A stretch of DNA of 64,000 nucleotides from Serratia symbiotica (Periphyllus acericola). GTDB taxonomy: Bacteria; Pseudomonadota; Gammaproteobacteria; Enterobacterales; Enterobacteriaceae. The notes under the pieces were generated by a model. The model searched no databases. It saw only the letters and a list, made by a program, of their open reading frames with translations, and was not told where the DNA came from. Positions 11,977 to 23,001 of this stretch are shown in pieces; position 1 is the stretch's first letter, and each line of letters opens with the position of its first letter. The translations under genes were made by a program, and so were the position numbers. The DNA lies in assembly GCF_964019515.1 (NCBI RefSeq), contig NZ_OZ026452.1, positions 248,001 to 312,000 of the forward strand, given 5' to 3'.

Positions 11977-12291
11977 CTATCTTGTTTCAGGCGTCTGTAA
12001 AAAATGCGCAAGTTGGCGATGCAATCGCTGGTTCTCTTTCTGCAATTCACCAACCCTTTCAAGCAGCTTGAGCGCCATGGCAATCCCCGGCCAGTCCAGA
12101 TCCAGCTCAGTACGCAACCGCCCTGCGCGTCTTAGATGGCTTAACGCAGGATAATCAAACTCCCAATGCACTTGTTCTGGTTGCAACGGCACAATCACAC
12201 CCAGCTCTACAATCTCGACCAGTTCATCCTGTGAAATATCCACTGTCTGGCACAGTTCCACCAGGGTAAAGGTTATCTCTTTGCTCATCAT
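11977..12291 (-). CDS. cbpM: Chaperone modulator CbpM
   Basis: CbpM binds the J-domain of the co-chaperone CbpA and inhibits it. The product is about 104 residues with the MerR-like pattern of the family ([30 protein letters not shown]) and a C-terminal coiled-coil-like tail ([19 protein letters not shown]). The chosen ATG at 12291 forms an ATGA overlap with the cbpA stop; the next ATG at 12288 gives MSKEITF and is also possible. It is second in a cbpA-cbpM operon and appears intact. Confidence 0.9.
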   Translation of the reverse strand: MMSKEITFTLVELCQTVDISQDELVEIVELGVIVPLQPEQVHWEFDYPALSHLRRAGRLRTELDLDWPGIAMALKLLERVGELQKENQRLHRQLAHFLQTPETR

Positions 12292-13226
12292 TTTGGCTCC
12301 CATTCCGTCCGGGGATCAAACGCCACCTGCTCAGACAACTCTCGCCATAGGGCGCTGATTTTTTCATCCGGTTTCGGCGGCATCACTACCTTGAGAACGG
12401 CGTACAGATCGCCGGTTTCTTTCTTGCCAGCCAGCCCCTTACCTTTGAACCGCAGCCGCTTGCCGCTTTGGCTGCCGGAGGGAATGGTCAGTGCAATCTT
12501 ACCGGTCAGCGTCGGCAATTCAATTCTGGTCCCCAGCGCGGCTTCCCATGGTGCTAGCGGCACCACGATATGTAAGTTGTGACCCTCAGCCTCAAATAAC
12601 GGATGCGGCGCGAAGCGAATGATCAGGTAGAGGTCGCCATTCTGGCCGCCGCCCACGCCAGCTACTCCCTGACCCTTGAGGCGAATACGTTCACCATCAG
12701 CCACGCCCGCTGGGATTTTCACATTCAGCGTTTTGCTGGTTTCACTCACCTGTCGACCCAGTTCATCCACGACAGGTAGTTGATAAGAAATTGATCGGGT
12801 TTGGCCGTTGAGCGTTTCCTCAAGAAACAGCGGAACTTCCATCTCAAGATTCTGCCTATGGAAACCGTGCACGGCAGAGCGTCGACCTCTTGCGGCATGG
12901 CCACCGAACATGCTCTCGAAGAAGTCGGAAAAATCGTGTACGCCCGCGCTATATCCCGCTTCTCTCTGCCCGGCATAGCCGTGCGTCTGCTCAGAGAAAC
13001 GAGGATCTTTGCGGTGCAGCCTGAACTGATCGTATTCGGCGCGGCGCTCTTCATCCTTCAGCTCCTCATACGCTTCCGCCAGTTCCTTGAACTTGCTTTC
13101 AGCATCCTTCTCGGTACTGACATCAGGATGGTACTGACGCGCCAGTCGGCGGTAGGCGGTTTTTATGGTTTTCAAGTCGGCGGCGGGATCGACTCCCATC
13201 GTCGCATAGTAGTCTTTAAATTCCAT
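12288..13226 (-). CDS. cbpA: Curved DNA-binding protein CbpA (DnaJ-like co-chaperone)
   Basis: CbpA is a type II J-protein that stimulates DnaK and also binds DNA in stationary phase. The 312-residue product has an N-terminal J-domain with the HPD motif at residues 33-35 (ARQYHPDVS), a Gly/Phe-containing linker ([13 protein letters not shown]) and two C-terminal substrate-binding beta domains ([39 protein letters not shown]). It lacks the zinc-finger of DnaJ, as expected. Length matches E. coli CbpA (306). The stop overlaps the cbpM start. Confidence 0.95.
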   Translation of the reverse strand: MEFKDYYATMGVDPAADLKTIKTAYRRLARQYHPDVSTEKDAESKFKELAEAYEELKDEERRAEYDQFRLHRKDPRFSEQTHGYAGQREAGYSAGVHDFSDFFESMFGGHAARGRRSAVHGFHRQNLEMEVPLFLEETLNGQTRSISYQLPVVDELGRQVSETSKTLNVKIPAGVADGERIRLKGQGVAGVGGGQNGDLYLIIRFAPHPLFEAEGHNLHIVVPLAPWEAALGTRIELPTLTGKIALTIPSGSQSGKRLRFKGKGLAGKKETGDLYAVLKVVMPPKPDEKISALWRELSEQVAFDPRTEWEPK

Positions 13227-13486
13227 GCAGTAATACCTTCAATTTGATGGGTTATGCGCTCGAATTCCTTGTTTTTTGTTAAGATAATGCCACCTTTTCA
13301 TCGCTCTCCTTTCCCGGTAATACGATGGAAGAATATCAAAAACCCTCATTATTCCGCTATTGCTAAGGATACTCCCGATTATTAAAGACTGCGCAGGCTG
13401 ATAAAACAATGCAACAGCACAAAATATCCGGTTATCGTTTCACATTTACTGACCCTGTGGCAGTGACTCAATAAAGATAAATTACC

Positions 13487-13960
13487 ATGAAAACTTAACT
13501 GATAACCCGCCAAGGCTAGAGTAAACTCAAGCAAAAACTGGACTATCTTTGGCGCGAGGAACGCCCAGAGGTGACTAAAAAAGTGGCCTGGGCCGCCTGT
13601 CTGGGAGACAGAAGTGAGAATGCCGATTACAAGTACAATAAGAAACGGCTACGCGAGATCGACCGTCGCGTCCATTATCTAGCCCAGTGCCTGGAGTAAT
13701 GGAAGGTCATCGATTATGCTCCCCAACAGGAAGGTAAAGTATTATTTGGTGCCTGGGTTGAGGTCGAGAATGACAATGGTGATGTCAAACGCTTTCGTAT
13801 CGTCAGTTATGACGAAATTTTCGGTCGCAAGGATTATATATCCATTGACGCGCCGATAGCTCGCGCCCTGCTGAAGAAAGAAAAGGGCGATAACGCCATC
13901 GTCAACACCCCGCAAGGTGAAGCATGGTAGTATATCAACAAGATCGAATACCCAAAGTAA
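13487..13960 (+). pseudogene. greB: Transcription elongation factor GreB, four nonsense codons
   Basis: GreB rescues backtracked RNA polymerase by stimulating transcript cleavage. The full 158-codon frame from ATG 13487 to TAA 13958-13960 is still colinear with GreB. Examples are [40 protein letters not shown] with the acidic loop residues, and GRKDYISIDAPIARALLKKE. It contains internal stops at codon 4 (TAA), codon 11 (TAG), after AQCLE (TAA) and after GEAW (TAG), but no frameshift. It therefore decayed by base substitution only. In E. coli it lies between ompR and tex; tex follows here too. Confidence 0.9.
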
Positions 13961-14105
13961 AGTTTCGTTTTTTCCTAACAGCCACTAGGCCACTGGAATA
14001 CGCCGGTTTACCCACTCCGGTGGCCTGCTCTATTGGCATTTCCCCCCATCAATCTGTATAACTGTTCCCTGTTTATTCACCGTTCTTAACACAGATAATA
14101 GACTT

Positions 14106-14416
14106 ATGAATCACCCACTGAGCCGCATTATTGCAACAGAGCTTGAGGCACAGCCCCAGCAACCCAAGCAAGTTAACTCCGCCTGCTGGATGAGGGTAAT
14201 ACTGTGCCCTTTATTGCACGCTATTGTAAGGAAGCCACCGGGGGCTTGGATGACACCCAACTGCGCCAGTTGGAAACCAGTTTGGGGTATTTACGCGAGT
14301 TGGAAGATCGCCGTCAGACCATCCTTAAATCGATTGTAGAACAGGGCAAGCTGAGCGAGCTGTTGGCACAGGAGATTAAAGCAACGTTGAGCAAAACCGA
14401 ACTCGAAGATCTTTAC
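14106..14416 (+). pseudogene. tex: Transcription accessory protein Tex (YhgF), N-terminal stub
   Basis: The start MNHPLSRIIATELEAQPQQ and, after a frameshift near 14180, the segment [20 protein letters not shown] followed by [15 protein letters not shown] and [10 protein letters not shown] match the N-terminal HTH region of Tex, an RNA-binding S1-domain protein of about 770 residues. Only around 100 codons remain. The gene is cut by the insertion sequence at 14417, whose end adds GVVE and a stop. The rest of tex is not found beyond the element, so a deletion accompanied or followed the insertion. Confidence 0.9.
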
Positions 14417-15470
14417 GGCGTTGTTGAATAAATCGGATTGGAATAAAGAATCCCGTGAATGGGCATCTTTCAGGCAAGGCGTACACTTTCTGGCATACCG
14501 GAGAGCGGCATCTTGTTTAATGCACAGATCATGGCCAGCGCCTCTGCAACTTGCCCATCATAATCTCGCAGCGACAGGTGACCACCAAATAGCTGTTTTA
14601 CTCTGTACCTCGCTGTTGCCGCTATCGAACGTCGGTGGTAGCCTGTGATGCTTTTCCACCGTGTGTTGTCTCTGGTAACGCGCTGGTTCGCCACCGCTTG
14701 ATTTCGCTCTGCATAGTCTGCCGACCAATAACAGGCTCCGCTGCTGGGCGGTATTAACGCCTTGAGCTTCTTGCCCCTTAACTTATCATCACACACTCGC
14801 GTATCCTAAGCCCGATCCGCCGAGGCGACTTTGATTTTACGGTACCTCTGACGGATGAGACCTGGGAAGGCTTCGGTATCGGTGACATTGCTCAAAGAAA
14901 GGTCAGCACAGATGACCTCATGTGTTTCTGTATCTACGGCCAAATGCAGTTTTCGCCAGATACGCCGTTTTTCCTGACCGTGTTTTTTTACCTTCTACTC
15001 CCCTTCACCCAACACGTTGAGCCGGGTAGAGTCGATAACGAGGTGCGCCATTTCACCCAGCGTTGGGGTTTTAAACGGGACATGGCCGGACTTCGCCCGC
15101 TTACTGATGCAGGTGTCGTCCGGGTAGTTCAACGGCACTTTGATCAGTGTGATAATGGAATCGACGAAGCCCTGGATGGCGCGAAGTGTCAGGCCGAAAA
15201 TCCGTTTCAGCATCAATACGCTGGTGATTGCCATATCGGAATAATGTGGTGGGCGACCACGCAGAGAAGGTTTTGCCTCGCAGTACCAGGCGTGAAGTGC
15301 CGTTTCATCCCCCCAGTAAGTGAGTGAGCCCCGAGTGATAAAGGCGTTGTTGTAAGCCTTCCAGTTGGTGATGTTGAACTTTTGCTGGGCCACGGAATGT
15401 CGCTATGTTGACAGAAGGAGAGTGATCTGATCCTCGTCCCGGACAAATGTTCGATTTATTCAACAACGCC
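14417..15470 (-). mobile_element. IS903-group element, copy 3, near full length
   Basis: This is a 1,054-bp element with inverted ends GGCGTTGTTGAATAAATCGG and the inverse of GGCGTTGTTGAATAAATCGA. The minus strand carries the transposase from a GTG near 15393 (MAQQKFNITNWKAYNN). The first catalytic Asp lies in HLVIDSTRLNV and the second in ASAD. An amber codon follows ASADRA near 14811, and the remainder (CDDKLRGKKLKALIPPSSG ... RSIAATARYRVKQ ... AGMPESVRLA) is open. The catalytic Glu is Ala. Flanking 9-mers (14408-14416 and 15471-15479) differ. The left flank is tex and the right flank is unrelated coaA upstream DNA. Confidence 0.92.
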
Positions 15471-15637
15471 CAACGCCGGATACCGCTGCAAAATTGACAT
15501 AAACTGCTGCCAATCGACAAATTTTCGAAAAAAGTCTACGCCAAATACGCAGCTATCTATAATATGCAGCTTGTTTATTATCTCGAGTTGGCGTCCTACG
15601 CCATTCCCAACCTGCGTTAATAGGCAGAATTTGGCTT

Positions 15638-16588
15638 ATGATAAAAAGAGATCAATCTTTAGCGACGCCTTATCTTCAGTTCGATCGTACCCAGTGGGCT
15701 GCATTGCGAAATTCTGTGCCGCTGAAGTTGTCAGAAGAAGAGATCCTTAAACTGAAAGGGATTAACGAAGATCTCTCTTTGGATGAAGTGGTGCAGATTT
15801 ATCTGCCGCTGTCGCGACTGCTGGAATTATATATCAGCTCTAACCTGCGCCGACAGGCGGTTATCGAACAATTCCTCAGCACCGACGGGCAAAAAATTCC
15901 CTATATAATTGGCATTGCTGGCAGCGTCGCCGTGGGTAAAAGCACCACCGCCCGCCTGTTGCAGGCGCTGCTCAGTAGTTGGCCGGAGCACCGCAGCGTA
16001 GAGCTGATCACTACCGACGGATTCTTGCATCCCAACAAGGTGCTGAATGAACGCGGACTAATGAAGAAAAAGGGGTTCCCGCAATCTTACGATATGCGTA
16101 GTATGGTAAAATTCGTTTCAGAAGTGAAATCTGGTGCCAAACGCGTAACGGCTCCGGTTTATTCGCATCTAATTTATGATTTAGTCCCTGATGGCAATCA
16201 GGTTATCGAACAACCGGATATTCTTATTCTGGAAGGACTCAACGTATTGCAGAGTGGGATGGATTATCCCCACGATCCGCACCGTGTATTTGTTTCAGAC
16301 TTTGTTGATTTTTCAATCTACGTCGATGCGCCGGAAACATTACTGCAAAACTGGTATATCAACCGCTTCCTGAAATTCCGTCAGGGGGCGTTCTCCAACC
16401 ATGATTCTTATTTCCATAACTACTCTAAACTACCGGAGCCTGAGGCAGTCAGTATCGCTACACAACTATGGAATGAGATTAATGGTTTGAATTTGCAGAA
16501 AAACATACTGCCGACGCGTGAGCGAGCAAGTCTGATTATGACCAAGAGCGCCAGCCATGCGGTAAATAGCGTACGCTTAAGAAAATAA
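15638..16588 (+). CDS. coaA: Pantothenate kinase (type I)
   Basis: CoaA phosphorylates pantothenate, the first committed and feedback-controlled step of coenzyme A synthesis. The 316-residue product matches the E. coli length. It has the P-loop GSVAVGKST at about residues 95-103, the TTDGFLHPN segment, [20 protein letters not shown] and the ILEGLNVLQ strand. It is intact and converges with birA. The gene order murB-birA-coaA matches E. coli. Confidence 0.97.
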   Translation: MIKRDQSLATPYLQFDRTQWAALRNSVPLKLSEEEILKLKGINEDLSLDEVVQIYLPLSRLLELYISSNLRRQAVIEQFLSTDGQKIPYIIGIAGSVAVGKSTTARLLQALLSSWPEHRSVELITTDGFLHPNKVLNERGLMKKKGFPQSYDMRSMVKFVSEVKSGAKRVTAPVYSHLIYDLVPDGNQVIEQPDILILEGLNVLQSGMDYPHDPHRVFVSDFVDFSIYVDAPETLLQNWYINRFLKFRQGAFSNHDSYFHNYSKLPEPEAVSIATQLWNEINGLNLQKNILPTRERASLIMTKSASHAVNSVRLRK

Positions 16589-16632
16589 TCCAGAGAAATA
16601 TGAGGGGACTTCTGTCCCCTTAATTAAAATCT

Positions 16633-17595
16633 TTATTCCGCGTGGCGCAGAGATATTTCCCCACCAATAAAGGGTTTAATCATCCCCTGTTGATCAAGCA
16701 ATAAAGCCCCCTGCTGATCGATGCCTCTAGCAATGCCAAAGATTTGCTTTTTACCAATCAGCAACTTGACCGGCCGATCAATAAAGTTATCTAACGAGTG
16801 CCAACGCGCTACAAATGGCGTCAGTCCATCATTTTCAAACTGCTTCAGCGACTGTCGCAGCTCATTGAGCAGGGTAGCGGCAAGCTCATTGCGATCGATG
16901 CTAATCCCTGCCTCCTGTAGGTTGATCCATCCCTGATTAATGTCGTCAGCATTGGTACCGCACATCGCCAAGTTTATGCCAGCTCCCATTACCAGATGAG
17001 CCGCATCACCAGTTTTTCCTGTCAGTTCGACCAGGATGCCCGCCAATTTGCGATCGTTAAGATACAAATCATTCGGCCACTTAACCCGAACATCCTCCGC
17101 ACCTAGACGCTGTAAGACTTCGGCCATCACAATACCAATCACCAGGCTGAGCCCCATAGCAGCAGCAGGCCCCTGTTCCAAATGCCAGAACATCGATAGA
17201 TATAGGTTAGTGCCAAAAGGTGAGACCCACTGTCGCCCGCGGCGGCCGCGGCCAGCCTGCTGATACTCGGCAATACAGGCGTCACCGGACTGAAGCTTAC
17301 AGATACGATCCAGCAAATATTGATTGGTTGAATCCACTAATGGCAACACAGTCACGCGTTTATCTTCCAGCAGCTTGAGAATACGATCGGCTTCCAGTAA
17401 TTGAATAGGGTCTGGAAGACTGTATCCATTACCTGGCACGGTTAATACATCCACCCCCCACTCGCGGATAGTCTGAATATGCTTGTTAATCGCCGCCCGA
17501 CTCATACCCAACGACTCACCGAGATGTTCCCCTGAATGGGAGCCGCCATCAGTTAACAGCGCAATCAGCTTCAACGGCACCTTGCTGTCTTTCAT
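16633..17595 (-). CDS. birA: Biotin-protein ligase / biotin operon repressor BirA
   Basis: BirA activates biotin to biotinyl-AMP and transfers it to the BCCP subunit of acetyl-CoA carboxylase; with the adenylate bound it also represses the biotin operon. The 320-residue product has the N-terminal winged helix ([19 protein letters not shown]), the GRGRRGRQW adenylate loop, [19 protein letters not shown] with the catalytic-site lysine, and a C-terminal SH3-like domain. It overlaps murB by 4 bp (ATGA) and is co-transcribed with it. It is functionally linked here to accD, also retained in the window. Confidence 0.97.
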   Translation of the reverse strand: MKDSKVPLKLIALLTDGGSHSGEHLGESLGMSRAAINKHIQTIREWGVDVLTVPGNGYSLPDPIQLLEADRILKLLEDKRVTVLPLVDSTNQYLLDRICKLQSGDACIAEYQQAGRGRRGRQWVSPFGTNLYLSMFWHLEQGPAAAMGLSLVIGIVMAEVLQRLGAEDVRVKWPNDLYLNDRKLAGILVELTGKTGDAAHLVMGAGINLAMCGTNADDINQGWINLQEAGISIDRNELAATLLNELRQSLKQFENDGLTPFVARWHSLDNFIDRPVKLLIGKKQIFGIARGIDQQGALLLDQQGMIKPFIGGEISLRHAE

Positions 17596-18638
17596 GACAA
17601 CACCTCGACTGCATTCAACTCACCCATCACGCCGATAAAACGCACCTCAGGCTCCAGCCATACATCGAATCTGGATGCTACTGTGTTGCGCACATGGCGC
17701 GCCAGAGCGACGACATCCTGGCTGGTAGCATTATCCGCATTTACCAAAACTAATGCCTGATGGAGATGTACGGCAGCCCCACCTACCCGATATCCCTTCA
17801 ACTCGCATTGATAGATTAGCCAGCCCGCAGCCAACTTAACCTGTCCATCTGCCTGCAGATAATGTGGCATACCCGGATACTGAGATATCAGTGATGCAGA
17901 TTTCTCTGCGCTCACCAGCGGATTTTTGAAGAAGCTGCCAGCATTCCCGATCTTACGGGGATCAGGCAACTTACTTCGACGCATCGCACAAACGGAATCG
18001 AATATTTGACTTGGTGTCACAGTTACCGGATCCAGCTTAGTTAAATCTCCATACTCAAGCATTGGCCGCCACTTCTTGCTCAAGCACAAGCCAAGACCAA
18101 CGATAATGTATCCAGTCTGAAATTGATGTTTAAAAATGCTCTCACGGTAACCAAAGCCGCACTCAGCTACCGGGATACGATCAATAGCGCCGGTAAATAA
18201 ATCCAAGAGATCGACATATTCACAAACGTTTTTCAATTCGATGCCGTAAGCACCTATATTCTGAATCGGTGCAGACCCCACTAAACCGGGGATCAGCGCC
18301 AAGTTTTCCAACCCGGCAATACCAACTTGCAGAGTGTGACAAACCAGATCGTGCCAGTTCTCACCAGAGCCGACATGGAGGTGCCACGTATCCAGTTCCT
18401 CTCTGATATTTATGCCTTTTAATTGGTTGACCATCACCGTACCGGAAAAGTCTTCAAGAAACAGCACGTTGCTTCCCTCGCCGAGCACCAGCAGTGGCAT
18501 CTGGCGCTTTTGTGTTTGTTGCCAGACTTTGAGCATTAATTCAATTCTATCTGCTAGGACCAGATGCGTTGCGTTGACCGTGAGCGCAAAAGTATTGTGA
18601 TGTTTTAAAGACGCGCTTTCAATAGACATAATGTTCAA
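17592..18638 (-). CDS. murB: UDP-N-acetylenolpyruvoylglucosamine reductase
   Basis: MurB is the FAD-dependent reductase that makes UDP-MurNAc in peptidoglycan precursor synthesis. The 348-residue product has the FAD-binding segments [15 protein letters not shown] and [20 protein letters not shown], the Ser proton donor in [14 protein letters not shown], and the C-terminal catalytic Glu in [10 protein letters not shown]. Two starts are possible: ATG 18638 (MNIMSIES) or ATG 18629 (MSIESAS). It is intact. Upstream, the usual neighbour is replaced by an IS copy at 18696. Confidence 0.96.
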   Translation of the reverse strand: MNIMSIESASLKHHNTFALTVNATHLVLADRIELMLKVWQQTQKRQMPLLVLGEGSNVLFLEDFSGTVMVNQLKGINIREELDTWHLHVGSGENWHDLVCHTLQVGIAGLENLALIPGLVGSAPIQNIGAYGIELKNVCEYVDLLDLFTGAIDRIPVAECGFGYRESIFKHQFQTGYIIVGLGLCLSKKWRPMLEYGDLTKLDPVTVTPSQIFDSVCAMRRSKLPDPRKIGNAGSFFKNPLVSAEKSASLISQYPGMPHYLQADGQVKLAAGWLIYQCELKGYRVGGAAVHLHQALVLVNADNATSQDVVALARHVRNTVASRFDVWLEPEVRFIGVMGELNAVEVLS

Positions 18639-18695
18639 TACCCATACGGAAATAATCTTCCACCTAAATACCTGCGCCTAATAGTAGATCACTGA

Positions 18696-19750
18696 GGCTT
18701 TGTTGAATAAATCGGATTTGGAATAAAGAGTCCCGTGAATGGGCATCTTTCAGGCAAGGCGTACACTTTCAGCATACCGGCGAGCGGCATCTTGTTTAAT
18801 GCATAGATCATGGCCAGCGCCTCTGCAACTTGCCCATCATAATCTCGCAGCGACAGGTGACCACCAAATAGCTGTTTTACTCTGTACCTCGCTGTTGCCG
18901 CTGTCGAACCTCGGTGGTAGCCTGTGATACTTTTCCACCGTGTGTTGTCTCGGGTAAGGCGCTGGTTCGCCACTGCTTGATTTCGCTCTGCATAGTCTGC
19001 CGACCAATAACGGGCTCCGCTGCTGGGCGGTATTAACGCCTTGAGCTTCTTGCCCCTTAACTCATCATCACACACTCGCGTATCCTAAGCCCGATCCGCC
19101 GAGGCGACTTTGATTTTACGGTACCTCTGGCGGATGAGACCTGGGAAGGCTGCGGTATCGGTGACATTGCTCAAGGAAAGGTCAGCACAGATGACCTCAT
19201 GTGTTTCTGTATCTACGGCCAAATGCAGTTTTCGCCAGATCCGCCGTTTTTCCTGACCGTGTTTTTTTACCTTACACTCGTCTTCACCCAACACGTTGAG
19301 CCCGTTAGAGTCGATAACGAGGTGCGCAATTTCACCCAGCGTTGGGGTTTTAAACGGGACATGGCCGGACTTTGCCCGCTTACTGATGCAGGTGTCGTCC
19401 GGGCAGTTCAACGGCACTTTGATCAGTGTGACAATGGAGTCGCCGAAGCCCTGGAGGGCGCGAAGTGTCAGGCAGAAAATCCGTTTCAGCATCAATACGC
19501 TGGTGATTGCCATATCGGAATAATGTGGTGGGCGACCACGCAGAGAAGGTTTTGCCTCGCAGTACCAGGCGTGAAGTACCGTTTCATCCACCGAGAAAGT
19601 GAGTGAATCCCGAGTGATAAGGGCGTTGTTGTAAGCCTTTCCAGTTGGTGATGTTGAACTTTTGCTGGGCCACGGAATGTCGCTATGTTGACAGAAGGAG
19701 AGTGATCTGATCCTCGTCCCGGCAAAATGTTCGATTTATTTAACAACGCC
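18696..19750 (-). mobile_element. IS903-group element, copy 4, near full length
   Basis: This 1,055-bp element has the GGCTTTGTTGAATAAATCGG end on the left and the inverse of GGCGTTGTTAAATAAATCGA on the right. The minus-strand transposase carries a one-base shift near 19637 (extra t in the AYNN region), the amber codon after ASADRA (near 19087) and Ala for the catalytic Glu (AATARYRVKQ). Flanking 9-mers do not match. It separates the murB upstream region from a truncated nadC, which are not neighbours in E. coli, so it sits at a rearrangement point. Confidence 0.92.
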
Positions 19751-20028
19751 TCCGACACCTGCCATGTCACCTTCACCTGGTTGCTCCGTTGGATAAAGAC
19801 TTCGTTCAGCCAGCCTTGGCCGCAGAACACGCCAGCTTCACGGGTGATGATGGTAGCATCAGCCTGTTTGTAAACCGGTAACAATTGCGCGGTAAGATCG
19901 CGCTCGGTGTTGACTATACCGCCCAGATCTTCGCCTAGATCCTGGGCGACGGCATAGGGAATATCACTGTCAATTCGTTCAAGAAGCTCGGTGCGGTGGC
20001 GGTGGGCACTGTAGCGGCGTGTCGGCAT
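19751..20028 (-). pseudogene. nadC: Quinolinate phosphoribosyltransferase NadC, N-terminal fragment
   Basis: NadC converts quinolinate and PRPP to nicotinate mononucleotide in de novo NAD synthesis. From ATG 20028 the product reads MPTRRYSAHRHRTELLERID, IPYAVAQDLGEDLGG, ERDLTAQLLP and ATIITREAGVFCGQGWLNEV, which is the NadC N-terminal domain. After about 93 codons the frame runs into the end of the IS at 19750. The catalytic TIM-barrel part (about 200 residues) is absent here. Unless a second copy exists elsewhere, de novo NAD synthesis is lost. Confidence 0.92.
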
Positions 20029-20347
20029 GGGAAACTCCGAAATGGACGGTGGGATTACAGGGGAACATGCTACCCGGTTACAGAAATAAGTACCACCATC
20101 GTGCGGTGTCTGATGCAGTGGGAAATGGCTTGATGATGGAGTAACCAGCGCGGGCTGACTGCACAGCGTTAGGCCGTTAGGCGAATTTGGCAGTTTACCA
20201 GTACGCGCGATACAGCAAGGTATCCTTATTATTTTTTTGACATTCCGCCATGGTGGTGTGACCTAGCCTGGTGGGTGTTTGACGGGCACCTCTGGAACAA
20301 CGCTATGCTTAAGAGCTTGAGAGTAGGAAAAAGGAGAGGAGTCGCTA
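20029..20347. other. Intergenic region between nadC and ampE; ampD missing
   Basis: In enterobacteria ampD lies divergently from nadC and just before ampE. Here 319 bp separate nadC from ampE, and no AmpD amidase sequence could be recognised on either strand. A purine-rich stretch (aggaaaaaggagagga) at about 20325-20340 sits before the ampE ATG and may serve as its ribosome-binding region. Confidence 0.5.
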
Positions 20348-21028
20348 ATGACGTTGTTTACGCTAGTACTGGTTTTGGCATGGGAACGCCTGTTTAAGCT
20401 GGGTGAACACTGGCAGTTGGAGCACCGCCTGGAGGTGGTGTTCCAGCGGCTGCATCGGGTGTCGCTGGCGCAGACGCTGCTATTGACCCTCGCTTGGATG
20501 GGGGGAATGTGGGGTATGCTGTGGCTAATACAAGGGGTATTCTTTGGCATGGTGACACTACTGCTGTGGATTATTATCGGCTTACTGTGCATCGGTGCTG
20601 GCATTCAACGCCAGCATTACCACGCCTATTTGCAGGCCGTGCTGCAGGGGGATAGCCAAGCCAGCAACCAGATGGCGGAAGAACTGGCGCTGATCCACGG
20701 TTTGCCGATAGATTGTAGCGAATTGCTGCGCCTGCGCGCACTGCAAAATGCGCTATTATGGATTAACTTCCGCTACTATCTGACACCGATATTCTGGTTT
20801 GTGGTCTGTGGAGCCTATGGGCCGATAGCACTGGCGGGATATGCTTTCCTGCGCGCCTATCAAACCTGGAGGGCGCGCCACCGTACGCCGCTGGAGCGTT
20901 CGCATTCGGGTATTGATCTGTTGCTGAATTGGCTGGACTGGCTCCCGGTTCGGGTGGCGGGAGTGGCTTATGCGCTGCAAGCTTACAGCTTGGCGAAGCA
21001 GCGTTGCGCTGCGTCGATAGTGCGCTGA
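20348..21028 (+). pseudogene. ampE: AmpE inner-membrane protein, C-terminally truncated
   Basis: AmpE is a polytopic membrane protein linked with AmpD in beta-lactamase induction. The product begins [20 protein letters not shown] and has several hydrophobic helices (about residues 38-85 and 135-160), matching AmpE up to [15 protein letters not shown]. The usual protein is about 284 residues and has a further C-terminal helix. Here the frame then enters the antisense of the hemL 3' end and stops at 226 residues, with a nonsense tail ([10 protein letters not shown]) copied from that strand. A deletion has fused the two convergent genes. Confidence 0.85.
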
Positions 21029-22272
21029 ATATCTGCCTTACTGTGTGCCACGGACATGAAGCCCGCTTCAAACGCCGAGGGTGCCAGATAGATGCCTTCT
21101 TCCAGCATCAGGTGGAAAAAGCGCTTGAAGCGCTCCACGTTGCATTGCATGACTTGCTGATAGCAGGTGACCGATGGGACGTCAGTAAATAACAAGCCGA
21201 ACATGCCGCCGACATGGTTGACCACCAGTGGGATGTGTTCTTCTTTCGCCGCGTGTCGCAGACCTTCCGCCAACCTATCGGTCAGTTCGGTCAGTGCCTG
21301 GTGTACGCCTACTTGCGACACTGCGGTCAGGCAGGCGTAGCCCGCTGCCATAGTGATCGGGTTGCCGGACAGGGTTCCTGCTTGGTAAACCGGGCCGGTT
21401 GGTGCCAGCACTTCCATCACTTCACGGCGTCCACCGAAGGCTCCTACCGGCATGCCACCGCTAATGATTTTACCCAGGCAGGTCAGATCCGGTTCGACGT
21501 GATAATAGGACTGCGCCCCAGCCAGCGCTACGCGGAAGCCGGTCATCACTTCATCGATGATCAGCAGTGCGCCATATTCGTCGCATAGTGTGCGCAGGCC
21601 CGGCAGGAACTCCGGTAGTGGGGGTACGCAGTTCATGTTGCCGGCCACGGGTTCGACGATGATGCAGGCGATTTCTGAAGGGTATTGCTCGAACGCCGTG
21701 CGCACTGAGTCCAAATCGTTATAGGTGCAGGTAAGGGTATGCTTAGCAAAGTCCGCGGGTACGCCCGGCGAGTTTGGCTGGCCGAGGGTCAATGCGCCGG
21801 AACCGGCTTTCACCAGTAGGCAGTCGGCGTGACCGTGGTAGCAACCTTCAAACTTGATGATTTTATCGCGGTGGGTGTAGCCACGCGCCAGACGAATGGC
21901 ACTCATGGTGGCCTCGGTGCCTGAATTAACCATGCGCACCTTATCCATGGTCGGCACCAGTTCGGTGACTAACTGCGCCATACTGATTTCTATCTCGGTT
22001 GGCGCACCAAAGCTTAGGCCGCGCTGTGCCGCTTCGATTACCGCGTTGCGGATCGCCGGGTGATTGTGCCCCAGCACCATCGGCCCCCAGGAGCCGACAT
22101 AATCGATGTAGGCTTTGCCATCGACGTCGAACAGGTATGCTCCCTCTGCCCGCTCGATAAACAGTGGCACACCGCCGACACCCGTGAAGGCGCGTACTGG
22201 AGAGTTAACCCCACCGGGGATCACCTGTTGCGCCTGGGCATACAGACTTGCGGATTTGCTGGGTAAACTCAT
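20983..22272 (-). CDS. hemL: Glutamate-1-semialdehyde 2,1-aminomutase
   Basis: HemL is the PLP enzyme that makes 5-aminolevulinate, the heme precursor, from glutamate-1-semialdehyde. The 429-residue product is full length. It has the [10 protein letters not shown] start, the [16 protein letters not shown] segment, [12 protein letters not shown] and the PLP-binding lysine in [17 protein letters not shown]. The C-terminus ([10 protein letters not shown]) overlaps the truncated end of ampE on the other strand. The clcA gene usually found between hemL and erpA is absent. Confidence 0.97.
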   Translation of the reverse strand: MSLPSKSASLYAQAQQVIPGGVNSPVRAFTGVGGVPLFIERAEGAYLFDVDGKAYIDYVGSWGPMVLGHNHPAIRNAVIEAAQRGLSFGAPTEIEISMAQLVTELVPTMDKVRMVNSGTEATMSAIRLARGYTHRDKIIKFEGCYHGHADCLLVKAGSGALTLGQPNSPGVPADFAKHTLTCTYNDLDSVRTAFEQYPSEIACIIVEPVAGNMNCVPPLPEFLPGLRTLCDEYGALLIIDEVMTGFRVALAGAQSYYHVEPDLTCLGKIISGGMPVGAFGGRREVMEVLAPTGPVYQAGTLSGNPITMAAGYACLTAVSQVGVHQALTELTDRLAEGLRHAAKEEHIPLVVNHVGGMFGLLFTDVPSVTCYQQVMQCNVERFKRFFHLMLEEGIYLAPSAFEAGFMSVAHSKADIQRTIDAAQRCFAKL

Positions 22273-22548
22273 AAATCAGCTCCTGGATTTTTTTGAATGA
22301 TTTGACCGCGCTATTCTAGAGGAGAGTGTCGCGTTATGAAATGTTCATCGACAAAGAGTGATTAGTCGTAGCGGGTGGCTAAGAACCTACTGGGATAGGC
22401 TCTTAGCCGGTGGTGAGGTGACGGAGAAACGGGGTACAGAAAATGGGGTCAATACTTGAACGCAATACTTAGGTATCGGATAATCGTCAGTATTAATCAG
22501 GCAGCTAGTGTAGCGATCTGATGCTGAACAAGGTTGGGAGTAAAGAGT

Positions 22549-22893
22549 ATGAATGATGAAACTGCATTGCCCCTGCAATTTACTGAGGCAGCAGCAAACA
22601 AGGTTAAATTCCTGATCGCTGATGAAGAAAACCCGAACCTCAAGTTACGGGTTTACATTACCGGCGGCGGCTGTAGTGGGTTTCAGTACGGCTTCAAATT
22701 TGACGACAAAATCAATGATGGCGACATGACCATTGAGAAGAAAGGTGTGGCGCTGGTGGTCGATCCGATGAGCCTGCAATATCTGGTGGGGGGGGCGGTG
22801 GATTATACTGAAGGGCTGGAAGGCTCACGTTTTGTGGTAGCCAACCCGAATGCTAAAACGACCTGTGGCTGTGGTTCCTCATTCAGTATCTGA
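22549..22893 (+). CDS. erpA: A-type iron-sulfur carrier ErpA
   Basis: ErpA delivers Fe-S clusters to apo-enzymes such as IspG. The 114-residue product from ATG 22549 ([20 protein letters not shown]) carries the three conserved cluster-binding cysteines, in [11 protein letters not shown] and in the C-terminal [10 protein letters not shown] start at 22534 is possible, but the ATG chosen matches the family length and is preceded by a purine-rich stretch. It is intact. Confidence 0.97.
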   Translation: MNDETALPLQFTEAAANKVKFLIADEENPNLKLRVYITGGGCSGFQYGFKFDDKINDGDMTIEKKGVALVVDPMSLQYLVGGAVDYTEGLEGSRFVVANPNAKTTCGCGSSFSI

Positions 22894-23001
22894 CTTTTCC
22901 CCACCAGGGTATTGACCCGTCTTCACCTCATGGCTAGCGCGTTAATGCTCCTGTCATTCACTAAGCGACAGTCTGTTCTGTGATCGGCGCTTGGCTGTAC
23001 C

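Noticed and set aside
14417..15470. The IS as two separate genes split by the amber codon
   Set aside because: IS903-type transposases are one continuous protein and the frame continues directly after TAG with conserved sequence, so a shared nonsense mutation is more likely than a natural two-gene layout.
22534..22548. Five extra codons (MGVKS) before erpA
   Set aside because: The family starts at the MNDE-type Met; the extension overlaps the likely ribosome-binding region.
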